DNA from: Chryseobacterium sp. ISL-6
GTDB taxonomy: Bacteria; Bacteroidota; Bacteroidia; Flavobacteriales; Weeksellaceae
DNA length: 64,000 nucleotides
Reading direction: 5' to 3'
NCBI RefSeq assembly: GCF_018613715.1
Contig: NZ_JAGGPT010000006.1
Span: forward strand, 124,001 to 188,000
In this document: piece by piece, positions 60,930 through 64,000 of the stretch
Position numbering within the stretch: position 1 is the first letter of the stretch
Layout: each line of letters begins with the position of its first letter
Notes under the pieces: model-generated
Told to the model about the DNA's origin: nothing
What the model saw: the letters and a program-made list of their open reading frames with translations, nothing else
Databases searched by the model: none
Program-made: the position numbers and the translations under genes

Positions 60930-62315
60930 ATGGAAAATCAAGAGTATTCAGTAGGTCTGGACATCGGGACAACAAAGATAGTCGCGATTGTCGGAAGGAG
61001 GAATGCACACGGGAAAATAGAAGTTCTCGGTGTAGGAAAGGCCAAAAGTCTTGGAGTTCATAAAGGTATTGTGAATAATATCTCACAAACCATTAATTCA
61101 ATCAAGGCGGCTGTTTCTGAAGCACAATCCAGTGCAGGAGTTCCTATCCGCAAGGTCACGGTTGGTATTGCAGGAAAACATATCCGTTCGCTGCAACACT
61201 CCGATTATATTATGCGTGAGCATCCAGACAAGTTTATTACAGATGACGACATCGAAGCCTTAAAGGATCAGGTAAAAAAACTGGTCATGCTTCCTGGTGA
61301 AGAAATTATCCATGTCCTTCCTCAAGAATATAAGGTGGATTCCGAGGGTGAAATACAAGAACCTGTTGGCATGCACGGGAAACGTTTAGAGGCTAATTTC
61401 CATGTTGTTGTAGGACAAATGGGAAGTATCAGAAACATCGCAAGATGTGTAAGAGAGGCTGGCCTGGAAATGGAAGCCCTTACTTTAGAGCCTTTAGCAT
61501 CTTCTGAAGCTGTTCTTACAAAAGAAGAAAAAGAAGCAGGTGTAGCTATTGTAGATATTGGTGGTGGTACTACGGACATTGCCATTTTTAAAGATAATAT
61601 CATCCGTCATACATGTGTAATCCCATACGGTGGTGGAATTATTACTGAAGATATCAAAGAGGGCTGTTCCATTATTGAAAAACATGCCGAACAATTGAAA
61701 GTGAAATTTGGATCTGCAGTTCCGGAACTGGAAAAAGACAGTACTTTCGTCACTATTCCTGGGCTTCATGGCAGACCAGATAAAGAAATATCGCTTAAAA
61801 CTTTAGCACAAATTATCAATGCAAGAGTAGAGGAAATTCTTGAAATGGTAAATACAGAGCTAAAAGCGTATGGCGCCTTTGAACAGAAGAAAAAACTGAT
61901 TGCAGGTATTGTTCTGACGGGAGGTGGCTCTAACCTGAAGCATTTGCGTCAACTTGCCAACTATACCACTGGGTTTGACAGTAGAATCGGTTTTGCAAAC
62001 GAATATATTGCAAATGATAAGAACCAATATCTAAAAGGTCCTGAATTTGCAACATCTATTGGATTGCTGATGGAAAGCTTAAAAATCAGAGATAAAAAGC
62101 AAGTTAATATAGAAGAAGAGGAAATTGTTCAGGAAAAACAACAGCCAGAAACTACAACCAATTCAACTGAAGTGAATACTGTTATCCAACAGGTTTCTTC
62201 GGTTCAGGAACAGGAAGTTGTAAGAGAACAGCAAGAACAAAAAAAAGCGGCAAGATTAACTTTCGGACAGTCGCTAATGGAAAAAGTAAAAAAATTCTTT
62301 GAAGAAGTAGAATAA
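60930..62315 (+). CDS. ftsA: Cell-division ATPase FtsA
   Basis: 461 residues of the actin-like fold: phosphate-1 LDIGTTKIVAIVG (9-21), GIAGKHIRSL, EYKVDSEGEIQEPVGMHGKRLEA (in parts), IVDIGGGTTDIAIF (phosphate-2), PYGGGIITEDI, GIVLTGGGSNLKHL. A Gln/Glu/Val-rich linker leads to the C-terminal amphipathic helix (FGQSLMEKVKKFFEEVE) that tethers FtsA to the membrane. Anchors FtsZ. Confidence 0.96.
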   Translation: MENQEYSVGLDIGTTKIVAIVGRRNAHGKIEVLGVGKAKSLGVHKGIVNNISQTINSIKAAVSEAQSSAGVPIRKVTVGIAGKHIRSLQHSDYIMREHPDKFITDDDIEALKDQVKKLVMLPGEEIIHVLPQEYKVDSEGEIQEPVGMHGKRLEANFHVVVGQMGSIRNIARCVREAGLEMEALTLEPLASSEAVLTKEEKEAGVAIVDIGGGTTDIAIFKDNIIRHTCVIPYGGGIITEDIKEGCSIIEKHAEQLKVKFGSAVPELEKDSTFVTIPGLHGRPDKEISLKTLAQIINARVEEILEMVNTELKAYGAFEQKKKLIAGIVLTGGGSNLKHLRQLANYTTGFDSRIGFANEYIANDKNQYLKGPEFATSIGLLMESLKIRDKKQVNIEEEEIVQEKQQPETTTNSTEVNTVIQQVSSVQEQEVVREQQEQKKAARLTFGQSLMEKVKKFFEEVE

Positions 62316-62393
62316 AGTATAAAATGATGAATGATAAGCGATACACGATTATTCCTTATCACTTATCATGAGTCAATTTTAAAAAATATAATT
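62316..62393. repeat. AT-rich repeat spacer ftsA-ftsZ
   Basis: GATGAATGATAAGCGAT and CCTTATCACTTATCATGAG-type units in both orientations, like those at 48904 and 52793. Confidence 0.5.
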
Positions 62394-64000
62394 ATGGAAA
62401 ATATAGGTACACAAGGGTTTTCATTTGATTTGCCAAAAGGAAATTCATCAATCATCAAAGTAATTGGTGTTGGTGGCGGTGGAAACAACGCCCTTAAACA
62501 CATGTACGAGAAAGGGATTCACGGTGTTGATTTCGTGATCTGTAATACGGATGCTCAAACTTTAGATAATAACCCCGTCTCCAATAAAGTTCAGTTAGGT
62601 ACTACTATTACTGAAGGACTTGGAGCAGGTGCTGATCCTGAAGTTGGAGAAAAATCAGCCATCGAAAGTATTGAAGAAATCAAGGCTGCGATGGGACAAA
62701 ACACGAAGATGGTTTTCATTACTGCCGGAATGGGTGGTGGTACCGGAACGGGTGCTGCTCCCGTTATTGCTAAAGTGGCTAAAGATATGGGAATTTTAAC
62801 AGTAGGTATTGTTACTGTTCCATTTAGCTTCGAAGGAAAAAGAAGACTTGAGCAGGCCGAAAATGGTCTTGAAAAATTAAGAAATAATGTTGACTCATTA
62901 ATTGTCATCAATAACGATAAACTAAGACAGCAATTTGGTAACCTTGGATTTAAACAAGGATTTTCAAAAGCCGATGAAGTTTTGACCAATGCCGCGAAAG
63001 GTATGGCAGAAGTTATTACAGGTTACTTCGATGTAAACATTGACTTTAGAGATGCTAAATCTGTTCTTCAGAATTCTGGAACAGCGCTAATGTCTACAGG
63101 AACAGCTTCTGGAGACAATAAAGCAGACGAAGCAGTAAGAAAAGCCCTTGATTCCCCATTGTTGAATGACAATAAAATTACAGGTGCTAAAAATGTATTG
63201 TTGTTGATCAGAAGTGGTGCTGAAGAAGTTACTATGGATGAGATCGGTATCATCATGGATCATATCCAGAAAGAAGCAGGACATACTGCTGATATCATTT
63301 TTGGAGTTGGAGCAGATGAAGAACTGGGTGATGCAGTAAGTGTTCTTGTTATTGCTACCGGTTTTTCAAATGACGATAAAAAATTTGCAGGTCCTACTGA
63401 AAAAATCAGAATTGGTTTAAATGATAAATTAGATTCTTTCAAAACATCTCCTTTTAAAACAAGAGAAGAAAGAGAAATAGCTCCTGAACAAGGATATACT
63501 TTTGGGGGAAAGAATCTTTTCAGACTAGATGATGAAGACCAGGATAATCCTCAGTTTAAAACATCTACTGAAAAAAAAATGATTATTGAGGATGAAGACG
63601 TCAAAACAGAAATAAAATTCTCTGAGAGAGAGGAAGATACGTTAGACAGCCCTATCCAAGACTGGAGAAATGAAGCTGAAGAGGCACAGGATGCATATAG
63701 TTTATTTTCTTTCGATGAAGAGCACGATCCAAATGATTTGGAGATCCAATCTTTCTCTTTTGAAACAGAGGAAAAAAAGGAAACGCCTAGTACAAGTTCT
63801 TCTGTTCAGTCTTTTTCAGAGGAAAAATCGGTTGAATTTAGCTTCTTCGTAAACGAACCTGTCAATGAACCAAAAGCAGATTATGGGCAGCCAAAAGCAG
63901 AGTTTAATAACACAACAAATGCTGTTAGCCAAATAACTGAAGAGCCTGTTCAAAAAGTTGAAAGTTTCTTCCAGCCTGTAAAAGAAGTTCCTGCAGTTGA
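62394..64000 (+). CDS. ftsZ: Cell-division GTPase FtsZ, 3' partial
   Basis: First 535 codons; the frame is open to the right edge, so the stop is outside the window. GTP-binding IGVGGGGNNA (24-33), NTDAQTL (51-57), tubulin signature AGMGGGTGTGAAP (111-123), and VNIDFRDAKSVLQNSGTALMSTG with the catalytic T7-type NxDFxD element (about 209-214). The core ends near residue 335. An acidic, Glu/Ser/Pro-rich linker of more than 200 residues follows to the window end, much longer than in E. coli (about 50), consistent with large flavobacterial FtsZ. Preceded by a 78-bp repeat spacer after ftsA. Confidence 0.95.
   Translation, partial: MENIGTQGFSFDLPKGNSSIIKVIGVGGGGNNALKHMYEKGIHGVDFVICNTDAQTLDNNPVSNKVQLGTTITEGLGAGADPEVGEKSAIESIEEIKAAMGQNTKMVFITAGMGGGTGTGAAPVIAKVAKDMGILTVGIVTVPFSFEGKRRLEQAENGLEKLRNNVDSLIVINNDKLRQQFGNLGFKQGFSKADEVLTNAAKGMAEVITGYFDVNIDFRDAKSVLQNSGTALMSTGTASGDNKADEAVRKALDSPLLNDNKITGAKNVLLLIRSGAEEVTMDEIGIIMDHIQKEAGHTADIIFGVGADEELGDAVSVLVIATGFSNDDKKFAGPTEKIRIGLNDKLDSFKTSPFKTREEREIAPEQGYTFGGKNLFRLDDEDQDNPQFKTSTEKKMIIEDEDVKTEIKFSEREEDTLDSPIQDWRNEAEEAQDAYSLFSFDEEHDPNDLEIQSFSFETEEKKETPSTSSSVQSFSEEKSVEFSFFVNEPVNEPKADYGQPKAEFNNTTNAVSQITEEPVQKVESFFQPVKEVPAV

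Noticed and set aside
1..64000. tRNA, rRNA, CRISPR array, insertion sequence or prophage
   Set aside because: I looked in all gaps and saw no cloverleaf, regular repeat-spacer array, transposase, integrase or attachment-site repeat.

Overview
The window looks like chromosomal DNA of a flavobacterium, most likely Chryseobacterium or a close relative in the Weeksellaceae. The evidence is low GC, intrinsic terminators, promoters with the Bacteroidota -7 box TAnnTTTG, a SusC/SusD pair, several TonB-dependent receptors, bacteriocin-like peptides starting MKNLKKL, and the flavobacterial dcw gene order. This assignment rests on family recognition and style, not on a database search.
Layout. 0-3.2 kb: end of pabB, a class IV aminotransferase (folate precursor pair) and convergent menD. 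3.2-11.8 kb: mostly single genes, namely a 2-oxoglutarate/Fe oxygenase, two tandem GG-leader-like peptides, a radical SAM protein, small hypothetical genes, a large AsmA-like protein, a DUF2797 protein, a sugar-nucleotide epimerase and a DUF2795 protein. 11.9-15 kb: secA. 15.1-24.2 kb: an iron-uptake island with three TonB-dependent receptors and two PepSY membrane proteins. 24.3-26.2 kb: a ROK sugar kinase and msrA, the latter preceded by an in-frame signal peptide cut off by two stop codons. 26.3-34.4 kb: SusD and SusC with a PI-PLC-like protein and a calcineurin-like phosphoesterase, suggesting uptake of a phosphorus-containing substrate.
34.5-45.3 kb is the least familiar part. It has a TPR-containing histidine kinase, two tandem paralogous response regulators, and a tightly packed ten-gene operon: a Cys-rich small protein, a YegP-like protein, a solitary PD-(D/E)XK protein, a Cys-rich SH3 protein, PH-SHOCT, TM2, a small membrane protein, TerB-like, coiled-coil/TM, and a VWA-like lipoprotein. 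The same inverted repeat, TTACGG-N4-CCGTAA, lies upstream of three -7 boxes here: those of the second regulator, the ten-gene operon, and a membrane protein of unknown function at 34.5 kb. The spacing is 21, 21 and 11 bp. I infer an envelope-stress-like regulon run by this two-component system.
45.3-47.2 kb: elaA-type acetyltransferase, engB and an alpha/beta hydrolase on the minus strand. 47.5-64 kb: the division and cell-wall cluster mraZ-rsmH-ftsL-ftsI-murE-mraY-murD-ftsW-murG-(secreted YbjN-like)-murC-ftsQ-ftsA-ftsZ. ftsZ runs off the right edge. mraZ has GTGGG direct repeats at its promoter, and six gene junctions hold AT-rich or palindromic spacers. I saw no tRNA, rRNA, CRISPR array, transposase or prophage.
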